NCBI GenBank assembly: GCA_910578975.1
Contig: CAJTRZ010000011.1
Location: forward strand, 19,737-83,736
Direction of reading: 5' to 3'
DNA length: 64,000 bases
From: an uncultured Eubacterium sp.
GTDB lineage: Bacteria; Bacillota; Clostridia; Lachnospirales; Lachnospiraceae
Below are positions 35,799-43,841 of this stretch, in pieces. Each line of letters opens with the position of its first letter. The first letter of the stretch is position 1. The position numbers and the translations under genes were made by a program. The notes beneath the pieces are model-generated. The model made no database searches, was not told where the DNA came from, and worked only from the letters and a program-made list of their open reading frames with translations.

Positions 35799-37283
35799 TT
35801 ATGATCCTATCTCGATAACACGTGTAGCAATATTTTTTACAAATGTTGAATCATGCTCTACAAAAATTAATGTAGGTTCATACTCCATAATCAACCGTTC
35901 TATTTGTATTTTTGACAAAACGTCTATATAATTTAATGGTTCATCCCAGATATAAATATGTGCCTGTTTTCCTAAACTTGCAGCAAGCAGCACTTTCTTT
36001 TTCTGTCCTTCACTATAGTTCTCTATCCTTTTATCAAACTGGTCTCTAGGAAAATCCAATTTCCTTAATATTGTCATAAATAACGTTTCATCAACCATAC
36101 TTTCTCTGGCATATTCATGTAAAGTACCTGCAAGCCCCTCTGTAGACTGTGGAACAACTGAAATAATCAAACCTCCTGCATGAAAGATTTCTCCTGTATA
36201 TTTTATATTTTCTCCACAAATCAATTTTAGTACCGAGGATTTACCACATCCATTTTTACCCGTTAAAGCAATTCTTTCGTTCTGCATGACAGCAAAATTT
36301 ACATCTTTGCAAACCTCTTTATCATCATAGGAGATTGCAATATTCGACAACTCTAGCAGCCTACTGCTATGATGATGTATCGGGCGCAATTCTAAATCAG
36401 AACAAACTTCAATATCTTTTAGCAGCTTTGATTTTTCACGAATAGCCATCTGTTGACGTGACTCCAGACTCTTAGAGCGCTTCATCATCTTTGCAGCTTT
36501 ATGACCTACATATCCCCTGTCTATTTTTGAACCAGAGTTCGTTGTTCCTTTTTTTGATTTTTCAACTCTGCCTGACCATTCTCCATTTTGCTTTGATGCC
36601 TCTGATAACCTCTTGATATCTTTATTTAATTTTTCATTCTGCGCCAGTTCAAAATTATCCTGCTGCTCTTTATTTTGAAACCATGATGAAAAATTTCCTT
36701 TTTGAATCTCTATATTCGTTTTATTAATTGACAAAACATGATCAATACATTCATCCAATAAAACTCTGTCATGTGATACAAGAATAAATCCTTTTTTCCT
36801 CTTTAAATACTTTTTTACAGAGTCACGGGCTACATAATCAAGATGATTCGTAGGCTCATCAATAAGTAAAAATGCATTTGAGGCTAAAAACAAAGCAGCA
36901 AGCAATACTTTTGTCTGCTCACCATTAGATAATGTTTCAAAAGGTCTGTACAGCACTTCATCCTCAACATCTAATTGCGCTAATTCACATGATATTTCCC
37001 ATTCCATAACCTCTGGACATATTTCCCTGAGAATTTCCAAGGTTTCTCTGCTTTTATCATCCACATGATATGGAAAATATTCAAAATTCACACTAGAGTG
37101 GATTTTACCCTTATATTCATATTTTCCTAATAACAAATTAAGAAATGTTGTTTTTCCACGTCCATTTCTTCCTATAAAACCAAGTTTCCAATTCGTATCA
37201 ATTTGAAAACTGACATCCTCAAAAACCATATCATAACTTCCATCATATCCAAATGATAATTTATTAACATCTATCAACGACAT
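35799..37283 (-). CDS. Lsa-like ABC-F ribosomal protection protein
   Basis: A 494-residue ABC-F protein. Domain 1: Walker A GRNGRGKT, signature LSNGEQ, DEPTNHLD and SHDR. Domain 2: Walker A GKNGCGKS, signature YSEGQ, DEPLNYID and VEHD. The YSxGQ/EPLNYID/VEHD combination and the opening MSLIDVNKLSFGYDGSYDMVF are characteristic of the Lsa/Vga group that protects the ribosome from lincosamides, streptogramin A and pleuromutilins. The interdomain linker (about 215-290) is long and basic, as expected for an antibiotic-resistance ABC-F. Resistance is predicted from family only. The next gene upstream, a thioesterase, ends 12 bp before it. Confidence 0.88.
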   Translation of the reverse strand: MSLIDVNKLSFGYDGSYDMVFEDVSFQIDTNWKLGFIGRNGRGKTTFLNLLLGKYEYKGKIHSSVNFEYFPYHVDDKSRETLEILREICPEVMEWEISCELAQLDVEDEVLYRPFETLSNGEQTKVLLAALFLASNAFLLIDEPTNHLDYVARDSVKKYLKRKKGFILVSHDRVLLDECIDHVLSINKTNIEIQKGNFSSWFQNKEQQDNFELAQNEKLNKDIKRLSEASKQNGEWSGRVEKSKKGTTNSGSKIDRGYVGHKAAKMMKRSKSLESRQQMAIREKSKLLKDIEVCSDLELRPIHHHSSRLLELSNIAISYDDKEVCKDVNFAVMQNERIALTGKNGCGKSSVLKLICGENIKYTGEIFHAGGLIISVVPQSTEGLAGTLHEYARESMVDETLFMTILRKLDFPRDQFDKRIENYSEGQKKKVLLAASLGKQAHIYIWDEPLNYIDVLSKIQIERLIMEYEPTLIFVEHDSTFVKNIATRVIEIGS

Positions 37284-37295
37284 ATTATTTTCCTC

Positions 37296-37772
37296 CTAAA
37301 ATCCTTCTCTTTTCCTTTGAATCCTAAGTTCTTTTCTTCGTTTTGCTGCTTCCCACTCAGCTTCTTCCCCTTCATTTTCCAATATAATTCCAGGTATCTG
37401 CATCGGTTCACCATTCTCACCAATCGCAACCAAGGTTAAGTAAGCACGGTTAATCGGTCTGCGCATACCATTTAAATCTTCTACGTAAGTATCCACACGA
37501 ATTTCCATAGATGTGTTTCCCACATAAGAAACTTTTCCAATCAAAACGAGCAAATCATTCTGATAAGCACCTCTGATAAATCTTAAATTATCTACAGACG
37601 CTGTAACAACATTTGTCTGTGTATGCCTTATGGCAACTAAACCTGCAATTTCATCTATCCACTCCATCAGTTTTCCACCAAAAAGTCTTCCGGCACCGTT
37701 TAAATGCTCTGGTCTTACCTGATAAACCTGCTCTATCATGGAATCTGATACTTTTTTCATTTTTCGCTCCAT
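37296..37772 (-). CDS. acyl-CoA thioesterase (YciA-like hotdog)
   Basis: A 158-residue hotdog-fold protein with the signature HLNGAGRLFGGKLMEWIDEIAGLVAIRHT, where the Asn/Asp pair is catalytic in acyl-CoA hydrolases of this group, and the beta segment VASVDNLRFIRG. It probably hydrolyses acyl-CoA in the cytoplasm. Length fits the family. It is transcribed toward the Lsa-like gene with 12 bp between them. Confidence 0.92.
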   Translation of the reverse strand: MERKMKKVSDSMIEQVYQVRPEHLNGAGRLFGGKLMEWIDEIAGLVAIRHTQTNVVTASVDNLRFIRGAYQNDLLVLIGKVSYVGNTSMEIRVDTYVEDLNGMRRPINRAYLTLVAIGENGEPMQIPGIILENEGEEAEWEAAKRRKELRIQRKREGF

Positions 37773-37886
37773 TTTTCCTGCCTTTCTATTATAAAAACCA
37801 ATTTTTGTAAAACGATTTTTCTTTATTCTTTCATACTTTTATAGTATTGTCTATTCTTTTTTATTTTTGTTAATAAAATCGGGCTA

Positions 37887-37920
37887 TAAAAAAGGAAGGG
37901 ATAGTTTTCTATCTCCTTAC
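37887..37920 (-). terminator. hairpin terminator inside the 37773-38312 intergenic region
   Basis: AAGG(A)GATAG and CTATCCCTT form a stem followed by T6 on the minus strand. The nearest upstream gene already has its own terminator at 38254-38284, so this may end an independent transcript. Confidence 0.6.
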
Positions 37921-37937
37921 ATAAGACATAATTTAAA

Positions 37938-38201
37938 TTTACATATATAAAGTATTATTTTTTGAATTTTCAGATGTATTTTAAACATTCTATTTCAAGT
38001 AATCAGACTAATTTACATATATAACTCTTTTATTTTTCATATTGATATGTAATATATTTTCATTTTTCATGAATATTTAAACACTTTTACATATATGTTT
38101 TGTGGTTAGACAATAAAATATATGTAAATTATTCCCATTTTTTATAACTTTTTAATACTTTTACATATGTATCTTGTGTTCTGGCAAATAAATATATGTA
38201 A
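37938..38201. repeat. array of TTTACATATAT sites
   Basis: In a 540-bp gap without genes, the motif TTTACATATAT or its complement occurs at 37938, 38012, 38086, 38118 (inverted), 38159 and 38192 (inverted). The last four make two similar inverted-repeat units of about 50 bp, 73-74 bp apart. Confidence 0.7.
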
Positions 38202-38253
38202 TGTATATTTATATGACAAAAATTTAGCAAATCGACTAAGAGCAATTTATAAC

Positions 38254-38284
38254 ATAAAAAAGGGACTCTTTTACAGCCCCTTCT
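38254..38284 (-). terminator. terminator of the DUF305 gene
   Basis: An AAGGGGCT/AGTCCCTT stem (one G-T pair) with T6 on the minus strand, 29 bp after the stop. Confidence 0.75.
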
Positions 38285-38312
38285 ACCTTCTATACTGATT
38301 TTTTTATTTATT

Positions 38313-38882
38313 CTAATATCTGATACTTCGCAGTAACTGTTCCATTTGTTGTACGCCTCTCTCTTGAGAAGTAATAATTTCCTCTAAAATAGGGATGAGC
38401 CCAGGACAAATATCATAACATAAAGCATTATGACTCAATGCAATAGCCCCCTCATGATGAGGAATCATTTCCTGCATGAAATTAGCATTAATCCGATTCG
38501 TACTTGGTGCACTTTCCATTCCACAAAACATTGTATTCATAATGTTATTTCCCTTACATTGGTATGACTCCACTGCCGAAATATCATTTATCAATTCAGA
38601 ACAATAACACAAAATTTCCTGCATATTTTCTATGCTCTTTGTCTGTTCTTCAATTATTTGCAAAGCGATATTCTGTAGCGGTATACATGTTGTATATTGT
38701 AAAAGATTTTCAGACATTTCAATGGCAGCTCTGTGGTGTGGTATCATCTGAACAATAAAATTATAGGAAATGCTGTCACTTAACTGTACTTCTGTCATCT
38801 CATCTATCATTGTATTCAAAATACAATAAAATTTATTTAGGTAAGCTTTTGCCACATTGCTTAATTCACATCTGCAATTCAT
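38313..38882 (-). CDS. DUF305 domain protein
   Basis: A 189-residue protein composed of two similar helical halves. Each has the DUF305 signature: NFIVQMIPHHRAAIEMS in the first and NFMQEMIPHHEGAIALSH in the second. DUF305 is a ferritin-like, four-helix fold whose His-His pairs suggest metal binding, often copper-associated. No signal peptide is visible, so unlike many family members it is likely cytoplasmic. It contains several Cys (CRCE near the N-terminus). Function unproven. Confidence 0.85.
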   Translation of the reverse strand: MNCRCELSNVAKAYLNKFYCILNTMIDEMTEVQLSDSISYNFIVQMIPHHRAAIEMSENLLQYTTCIPLQNIALQIIEEQTKSIENMQEILCYCSELINDISAVESYQCKGNNIMNTMFCGMESAPSTNRINANFMQEMIPHHEGAIALSHNALCYDICPGLIPILEEIITSQERGVQQMEQLLRSIRY

Positions 38883-38966
38883 AAAGTGTCCCTGAATATT
38901 TTTATTTTATAATATTCATAAATTAAAGGTTGGTTCGCTTACTTTTTTATGTGACATCGTCTACAA

Positions 38967-39602
38967 TTACTTATTCTTCCTAACCGGATGCCTAACCACT
39001 GTCCTCAACTTAGACACATCGCACCTTCTTGGATCACTCAAATATATTTCATGATGATAACGCTCTGGTGTAATATCAATTTCATACCCCTCTTCTTTGG
39101 CAAAACTGTCCATTGACACAATCGTAGCCGGCTCATCATCATACGAACCAATATGCATACACTGTACACACTTTCCTTCATCATAAGTAAAGTATTCTAC
39201 TTTCGAAAAGTCCATTTTCTTTTTTCTTTCAGCCTCTTCAACTGCCCAATCAAAATCCTCTTTACTTACAAAATCCGGCAGACGTATCATGGAAATCCAA
39301 TGAAATTCATCTTTTTTCGAATAATCAATTCCCTTTGTATTTTCCTGCCACCACAAGCCTTCAAGAGGTGGTACAACATATTGAAAATATCCCTCAATTT
39401 GATGCGTCCCCTTATAACTCATTTTTATAGTAAAAGCAATCGCATACAACAATCCTATTGCTTTTTTATAATCTCCCTCTTCATCGTTGGGATTCCCTAT
39501 TCCTCTCACTGCGATATAATTCATCTTTGGAATATCAACAATTACCGGCTTCTTGGGAGGCAAATAAAACTCCTTATATTCTTTTTTATAATCAAAAGCC
39601 AT
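38967..39602 (-). CDS. GyrI-like small-molecule-binding protein
   Basis: A 211-residue cytoplasmic protein starting at ATG 39602, which has GGAGGAAAGG upstream; the longer frame starts at TTG. The segments FYLPPKKPVIVDIPKMNYIAVRGIGNPND and GYFQYVVPPLEGLWW match the GyrI-like/SAV2565-type two-repeat SHS2 fold. Family members bind drugs or other small molecules, sometimes as cyclopropanoid hydrolases. No DNA-binding domain is attached. It is divergent from the esterase gene at 39731. Confidence 0.85.
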   Translation of the reverse strand: MAFDYKKEYKEFYLPPKKPVIVDIPKMNYIAVRGIGNPNDEEGDYKKAIGLLYAIAFTIKMSYKGTHQIEGYFQYVVPPLEGLWWQENTKGIDYSKKDEFHWISMIRLPDFVSKEDFDWAVEEAERKKKMDFSKVEYFTYDEGKCVQCMHIGSYDDEPATIVSMDSFAKEEGYEIDITPERYHHEIYLSDPRRCDVSKLRTVVRHPVRKNK

Positions 39603-39730
39603 TTCCCTTTCCTCCAATCACTTTTCTATTCTTTTTGTTATCTATATTTATATCTTACATAAAATCTTTTTTCAATCTTTAGGTATCTATATCATATATT
39701 TTATTAATGAATAAATATGGAGAAAACTAT

Positions 39731-40720
39731 ATGAAACGTTGTGTTCCATTAGAACCAGCAGCAGAGAATGTCTGCAATCAAAGTTCCATTCCACCACTCA
39801 TCTTTCAATTACCCCCAAAGCAGGGGCGTATGGTATTGGAGAAAGCCCAGGATGCTCCTGTCTACAAATATCCTGCAGATGTCTGTGAAACAAAAGTTGA
39901 AACAACCTGGGGACAAATTCCTATCTATTTTGTCACTCCCAAAACGTGTGATCCTATTCAAAATGTAATCTTTTATATCCATGGTGCCGGCTGGGTGTTC
40001 GGCAGTTTCCATACACACGAAAAACTTGTTAGAGAACTTGCAGCGCGTACCAACTCACTTGTTGTATTTCCTGAATATACCCGTTCACCAGAAGCCAAAT
40101 ATCCCATAGCCATTGAGCAATGTTATTTTGTTCTGTCACATATCTGGGAAATTACAAGCGGACAATATGCCAACTGCAAATTGAACACCAAATGCACAAA
40201 TCGTAACACACTTACCGTCGCTGGTGACAGCGTCGGTGGAAATATGGCGATTGCCATGTGTCTTATGGCAAAAATGCGTTGTGGTCCCCAAATACAAAAA
40301 CTGCTTTTATATTACCCTGTAACAAATGCTTGTTTTGATACTCCATCATATTGCCAGTTTGCTACAAACTATTATCTTTATCGAGAAGGAATGCAGTGGT
40401 TCTGGAATCAGTACACCACCAATCCCGCTGATAGAAACCAGATTACTGCCTCACCACTGTGTGCAGATACAGAATGTCTAAAAAATTTCCCTGAAACCAT
40501 GATTATTAATGGTCAGGCAGATGTTTTACGCAGTGAGGGGGAAGCTTTTGGCGAGAAACTTCGCTGTGCGGGAGTGGATGTTACTGCTTTACGTATTCAA
40601 GGTACTATTCATGACTTTGTAATGCTAAATTCTCTCGACCAGACCAGCGCCTGCCGGATTGCAATGGATGCTTCTACAGAATGGATTAATCGAAACAGAC
40701 AATGTACGAATAATAAGTAG
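39731..40720 (+). CDS. alpha/beta hydrolase (HSL-type esterase)
   Basis: A 329-residue esterase of the hormone-sensitive lipase (family IV) type. The oxyanion motif is HGAGW (an HGGGW variant), the nucleophile is in GDSVGG, the acid is the Asp of GQADVL, and the base is the His of GTIHDF. I chose the ATG at 39731, preceded by GGAGAAAA; an ATG eight codons earlier has no ribosome binding site. There is no signal peptide. Cys content is unusually high (over ten residues). It is a single gene facing left-hand neighbours divergently. Confidence 0.92.
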   Translation: MKRCVPLEPAAENVCNQSSIPPLIFQLPPKQGRMVLEKAQDAPVYKYPADVCETKVETTWGQIPIYFVTPKTCDPIQNVIFYIHGAGWVFGSFHTHEKLVRELAARTNSLVVFPEYTRSPEAKYPIAIEQCYFVLSHIWEITSGQYANCKLNTKCTNRNTLTVAGDSVGGNMAIAMCLMAKMRCGPQIQKLLLYYPVTNACFDTPSYCQFATNYYLYREGMQWFWNQYTTNPADRNQITASPLCADTECLKNFPETMIINGQADVLRSEGEAFGEKLRCAGVDVTALRIQGTIHDFVMLNSLDQTSACRIAMDASTEWINRNRQCTNNK

Positions 40721-40836
40721 TCTTCTACGATTTATATAATATTGTTTCTTGATATTTATTGATTAGATATGTCCGATTCATTCGTTGCACGTTCTATTAT
40801 GTCCCGCATATTATAAAGAAAAAAAGGAGAGTTTTT

Positions 40837-41073
40837 ATGTCGAATAATTTTAGATGCTCATGCAATGGCAGTCATCAAAGCCATAATCATGCCCCTTGTC
40901 ACACATGCCACAACGACCACCATCACGGCAATGATTGGCGTGATGAGCGTAGAGATGACTGGCGTGACGAGCGTAGAGATGACTGGCGTGACGAACAGAG
41001 AGATGATAGACACCATGAACACAGGAATAACAGATGCAACTGGTGCAATAATAATTTCTGGCCTTGGAGATAA
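40837..41073 (+). CDS. His/Cys-rich small repeat protein
   Basis: A 78-residue protein starting at ATG 40837 behind AAAAAGGAGAG. The N-terminal part is rich in His and Cys (CSCNGSHQSHNH, CHTCHNDHHH), the centre is three tandem 8-residue units close to DDWRDERR, and the end is CNWCNNNFWPWR. I do not recognise a family. The CxC/CxxC and His clusters suggest metal binding, and the repeats an unstructured charged rod. A strong terminator follows. No partner gene is obvious. Confidence 0.75.
   Translation: MSNNFRCSCNGSHQSHNHAPCHTCHNDHHHGNDWRDERRDDWRDERRDDWRDEQRDDRHHEHRNNRCNWCNNNFWPWR
40930..41001 (+). repeat. three 24-bp tandem repeats inside the His-rich gene
   Basis: Three in-frame 24-bp units encode NDWRDERR, DDWRDERR and DDWRDEQR. 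The units differ at only a few positions, which points to recent expansion. Confidence 0.85.
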
Positions 41074-41090
41074 TTCCAGAATTTAATTTT

Positions 41091-41122
41091 TTACCCCGGC
41101 TTTAGCCGGGGTATCTCTTTTC
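41091..41122 (+). terminator. terminator after the His-rich gene
   Basis: ACCCCGGC/GCCGGGGT stem followed by a T-rich tract; 18 bp after the stop. Confidence 0.9.
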
Positions 41123-41178
41123 TTTTACTATGTTATTCTTTCAGACTATCAAAGCTTTCGTCTATATTTTCATTATTA

Positions 41179-41481
41179 CTATACCTCGAAATCAATGCAG
41201 ACTCTATTTTTTGTAAATGGTCGTACTTTACCATCAGCCACTTTCACATGTTCAGGATGTACTGCATATTCTTTCAAAGACTGTTCTTTATCAAACGTAG
41301 AATCCAGCATTAAATCCGCATTTGACGAATCCAGACCATAAATATTCACTTTAATATCCAATAATCCGGAAATTTTTCCTTGAAGGCTTTCAAGCCCCTC
41401 CTTGATCTCTTTCTTTATTTCCATCTTCTCCTCTTCTGAAAATTCATCCTTTAACTGCCATAAAATAATATGTTTAACCAT
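41179..41481 (-). CDS. Dabb family (stress-responsive alpha/beta barrel) protein
   Basis: A 100-residue protein opening MVKHIILWQLKDEFSEEEK and ending with the DSTFDKEQSLKEYAVHPEHVKVADG segment, the standard Dabb signature. These dimeric ferredoxin-like proteins include cyclases, but most bacterial members have no known reaction. It follows the GNAT gene by 41 bp on the same strand. Confidence 0.92.
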   Translation of the reverse strand: MVKHIILWQLKDEFSEEEKMEIKKEIKEGLESLQGKISGLLDIKVNIYGLDSSNADLMLDSTFDKEQSLKEYAVHPEHVKVADGKVRPFTKNRVCIDFEV

Positions 41482-41522
41482 ATTTTTCTCCTTCCCTGTA
41501 GACCTACTCTTATATTTATTGA

Positions 41523-42053
41523 TTACAATTCACACTCTAACTGACAATCATATGGTTCTTCTTCCACATGCTTTTGATGATATACCTGTGCTTGGGTACA
41601 TCCCAATGATTTATAAAACGCCTGACTCTCCACTGCAGAATGTGCAGATATATATAACTTTTTTGCGCCTCTTTCCTTCGCCCATTCTTTCGCTGCAAGA
41701 AAAAGTGCCTTTCCAAGCCCCTGACCACGCATATCTTCTGATATATGAATACTAGACAAATCGAGATATTTTTGCTCACCACCAAACAAGCCCGATTCAA
41801 CTGAAACAAAACCTTTTAATACATCATCACAAAATGCTGCATACACAAAACCACCTGTATTAACAGTATTTTTCAAACATGCGATTAACACTTCATAATC
41901 TTTTTCTGTCCAATCATCAATAAACGGATCACTTCGAATAACCCATTTATCATTTTCTTTTCGCCAGCAGTCTGTAACAATCTGATGACGTATAAATTTT
42001 GTAAATAACTTCCTGCATATTTCTTCTTCTCTCAAATTTCTATATTCAATCAT
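41523..42053 (-). CDS. GNAT family N-acetyltransferase
   Basis: A 176-residue acetyltransferase. Motif A reads SSIHISEDMRGQGLGKALFLAAKEWAK with the acetyl-CoA-binding RGQGLG, and motif B follows as KLYISAHSAVESQAFYKSLGC. Substrate cannot be predicted. It starts with ATG 42053 and is upstream of the Dabb gene. Confidence 0.93.
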   Translation of the reverse strand: MIEYRNLREEEICRKLFTKFIRHQIVTDCWRKENDKWVIRSDPFIDDWTEKDYEVLIACLKNTVNTGGFVYAAFCDDVLKGFVSVESGLFGGEQKYLDLSSIHISEDMRGQGLGKALFLAAKEWAKERGAKKLYISAHSAVESQAFYKSLGCTQAQVYHQKHVEEEPYDCQLECEL

Positions 42054-42134
42054 TTACTATTATTCCTTCTTTTTAACAAACTTTGCATATTTCTTTTTAT
42101 TATGAACATCCTATTTATGAAAGGATGGTGCTAT

Positions 42135-42299
42135 ATGAATAACAAAAATAAATCAACAAACGCCTACGACGACGGAAACATTCCTGAAATAGACCTACCT
42201 AAAGATAGCTATTCCAATAAGCCAGATTATAATGTTGAACCTTTGCCAGAATCATCGCGCCCTAGAAAGGACGGTCCTGGTGGAGACTGCGGAGAATAA
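42135..42299 (+). CDS. 54-residue hydrophilic hypothetical protein
   Basis: The start at ATG 42135 is preceded by AAAGGATGG. The product is acidic, Asn/Asp/Pro-rich, has no hydrophobic segment and ends RPRKDGPGGDCGE. I do not recognise a family. A perfect hairpin, GCGGAGAA-TAA-TTCTCCGC, spans the stop codon (42289-42307), so the terminal codons double as one arm. It stands alone on the plus strand between minus-strand genes. Confidence 0.55.
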   Translation: MNNKNKSTNAYDDGNIPEIDLPKDSYSNKPDYNVEPLPESSRPRKDGPGGDCGE

Positions 42300-42337
42300 T
42301 TCTCCGCTATTACATAATAATAGGCATTATTAATATA

Positions 42338-42955
42338 TTAGAATAAATGTTTCTTTAACAGAATTGAATCATCTTCCGTAATTTTACGTATTACTTTACA
42401 CGGATTTCCTGCTGCAAGAACTCCTTCTGGTATATCCTTTGTCACAACACTTCCAGCTCCAATAATTGTATCTTTTCCAATAGTTACACTACCACATATG
42501 GTTACATTTGATGCAATCCAGCAACCATCCTCTATTACAATAGGGCTGGCATATTCTAAATCATATGCGGTTCCATCTTCTTTAAATCGAATTCTACGTT
42601 CCTCTTTTAAAAATGGGTGAATTGGTGTCACCAGTGTACAATTTGGTCCAAAGAACACATCATCTCCTATCGTAATGGGACAGCAGTCCAAAACAACAAA
42701 ATTAAAATTCACAAAGCAATTTTTGCCGATCTTCGTATTTATTCCGTAATCAAATTGAATTGGTCCCTGAATATATGTTCCCTCTCCCAAATCCGGTAAA
42801 AGTTTTTGTAAAATCTCTGCCCGCTTTTCCTCTTCATTCTCGTATGTATCATTATAATCCTTTGACCATCTATGTGCATTTACTCGTTTTTTTGCCAGAT
42901 TTTCATCTGATGTATCATAAATCTTTCCATTTAACATTTTCTCTTCTTCAGTCAT
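42338..42955 (-). CDS. maltose/galactoside O-acetyltransferase-like protein
   Basis: A 205-residue left-handed beta-helix acetyltransferase starting at ATG 42955 (GGGAGGAAAA upstream). The N-terminal MLNGKIYDTSDENLAKKRVNAHRWSKDYN is the typical Mac domain, and the hexapeptide region includes FVNFNFVVLDCCPITIGDDVFFGPNC, the catalytic His in TPIHPF, and SVTIGKDTIIGAGSVVTKDIP. It transfers acetyl from acetyl-CoA to a sugar hydroxyl. It lies 22 bp after the NUDIX gene. Confidence 0.93.
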   Translation of the reverse strand: MTEEEKMLNGKIYDTSDENLAKKRVNAHRWSKDYNDTYENEEEKRAEILQKLLPDLGEGTYIQGPIQFDYGINTKIGKNCFVNFNFVVLDCCPITIGDDVFFGPNCTLVTPIHPFLKEERRIRFKEDGTAYDLEYASPIVIEDGCWIASNVTICGSVTIGKDTIIGAGSVVTKDIPEGVLAAGNPCKVIRKITEDDSILLKKHLF

Positions 42956-42977
42956 TTTTCCTCCCAAAATATCTCCT

Positions 42978-43436
42978 CTAATAATCCTCAACTGCACTTT
43001 CCACTAATGTATCACCTTCATATACAACTTTCAATGTGAAAAAATTATTCTCTTCTATTAATTTCTTTAAAAAGATCCTATCACCTTCCCAAATGTTTAA
43101 TTTTAATATGTCCTTCTTATCTACCCATTTCAATTCTCCCTCATCACACTCACTTAACTCACCTGAAAACTCACTCGCAGTAAATAAATACATATATTCT
43201 GTCTTCCATTCATTTGATATAAATGTAATCACTGCCCGTAGCCTGTACTTTGTCAATGTAAGACCTGTCTCTTCAAATACTTCTCGTAAAAGACATTCTT
43301 CAGGTGTTTCGTCTTTTTCGAATTTTCCTCCTACCCCAATCCATTTCCCTTCATTTAAGTCATTTTCTTTCTTCGTTCTATGAAGCATTAAGTATTTATC
43401 ATTCTTTTCTATATAACAAAGCGTTGTATTAATCAT
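42978..43436 (-). CDS. NUDIX hydrolase (MutT-like)
   Basis: A 152-residue protein starting at ATG 43436, preceded by GAAAGGAA; the frame extends further but without a start site. The NUDIX box GGKFEKDETPEECLLREVFEETGL is complete, and the opening MINTTLCYIEKNDKYLMLHRTKKEND resembles 8-oxo-dGTPases of the MutX/YjhB type. It probably cleans a damaged nucleotide. Followed by the acetyltransferase gene. Confidence 0.93.
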   Translation of the reverse strand: MINTTLCYIEKNDKYLMLHRTKKENDLNEGKWIGVGGKFEKDETPEECLLREVFEETGLTLTKYRLRAVITFISNEWKTEYMYLFTASEFSGELSECDEGELKWVDKKDILKLNIWEGDRIFLKKLIEENNFFTLKVVYEGDTLVESAVEDY

Positions 43437-43497
43437 TGTAATTCCTTTCAGAGTTTTTATAACGTTTATTTTATCACATATCTTTACTAAATTAAAT

Positions 43498-43529
43498 AAA
43501 AGCATGATGCATATAAACATCATGCTTTT
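43498..43529. terminator. bidirectional hairpin AAAAGCATGATG/CATCATGCTTTT
   Basis: A perfect 12-bp inverted repeat with A/T-rich flanks lies between the short LytTR-controlled transcript and the NUDIX gene. It is a likely back-up terminator. Confidence 0.7.
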
Positions 43530-43552
43530 ATAAAAACTCTTAACTTCAACAA

Positions 43553-43673
43553 AAGCACTAGTCCAAACAGCCTAGTGCTTTCATCGCCCCCCATTTTTCC
43601 ATATCAATTTTTCTTTTCATTATGATATGGTAATTATAAAATCCATACTCCTTTGAATAGTAATTTAACTATC
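43553..43673 (-). ncRNA. candidate short transcript of the agr-like locus
   Basis: Downstream of a LytTR operator-promoter (43681-43752), this stretch contains a hairpin CCATATCA/TGATATGG (43599-43630) and ends in a terminator with an AAAGCACTAG/CTAGTGCTTT stem (43553-43583). A 20-residue ORF, MKRKIDMEKWGAMKALGCLD (43558-43620), begins inside the first hairpin's loop, but no ribosome binding site sits at the right distance; an AAAGGAG lies about 30 bases upstream. I favour a small RNA. A signalling or other peptide remains possible. Confidence 0.5.
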
Positions 43674-43680
43674 CACCCCT

Positions 43681-43752
43681 AAAATAATAATATTCAACAA
43701 ATGAGTCAATAGAATCTGCACGAACGATAGTGATTTTTGCATAAACGATAGT
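43681..43752 (-). promoter_or_regulatory. LytTR operator and promoter for the short transcript
   Basis: On the minus strand, two ACTATCGTT units (43752-43744 and 43731-43723) repeat with a 21-bp period. After 13 bases comes TTGACT (43709-43704), then 17 bases and TATTTT. The operator is nearly identical to that at 46059-46088. Confidence 0.7.
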
Positions 43753-43814
43753 ATTTTTTATAGTACCAGTGTGTTATTATGTAATTTTACTTCTTATTAA
43801 CATATTTAATTCCA

Positions 43815-43841
43815 ATAAAAAAAGCCACTTTCGTGACTCTT
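43815..43841 (-). terminator. terminator of the kinase/response-regulator operon
   Basis: A stem AGTCAC-GAAA-GTGGCT (one G-T pair) with T7 on the minus strand immediately follows the stop codon. Confidence 0.75.

Noticed and set aside
37938..38201. Possible CRISPR array
   Set aside because: Repeat units are short, face both directions and have irregular spacing; no cas genes are present.
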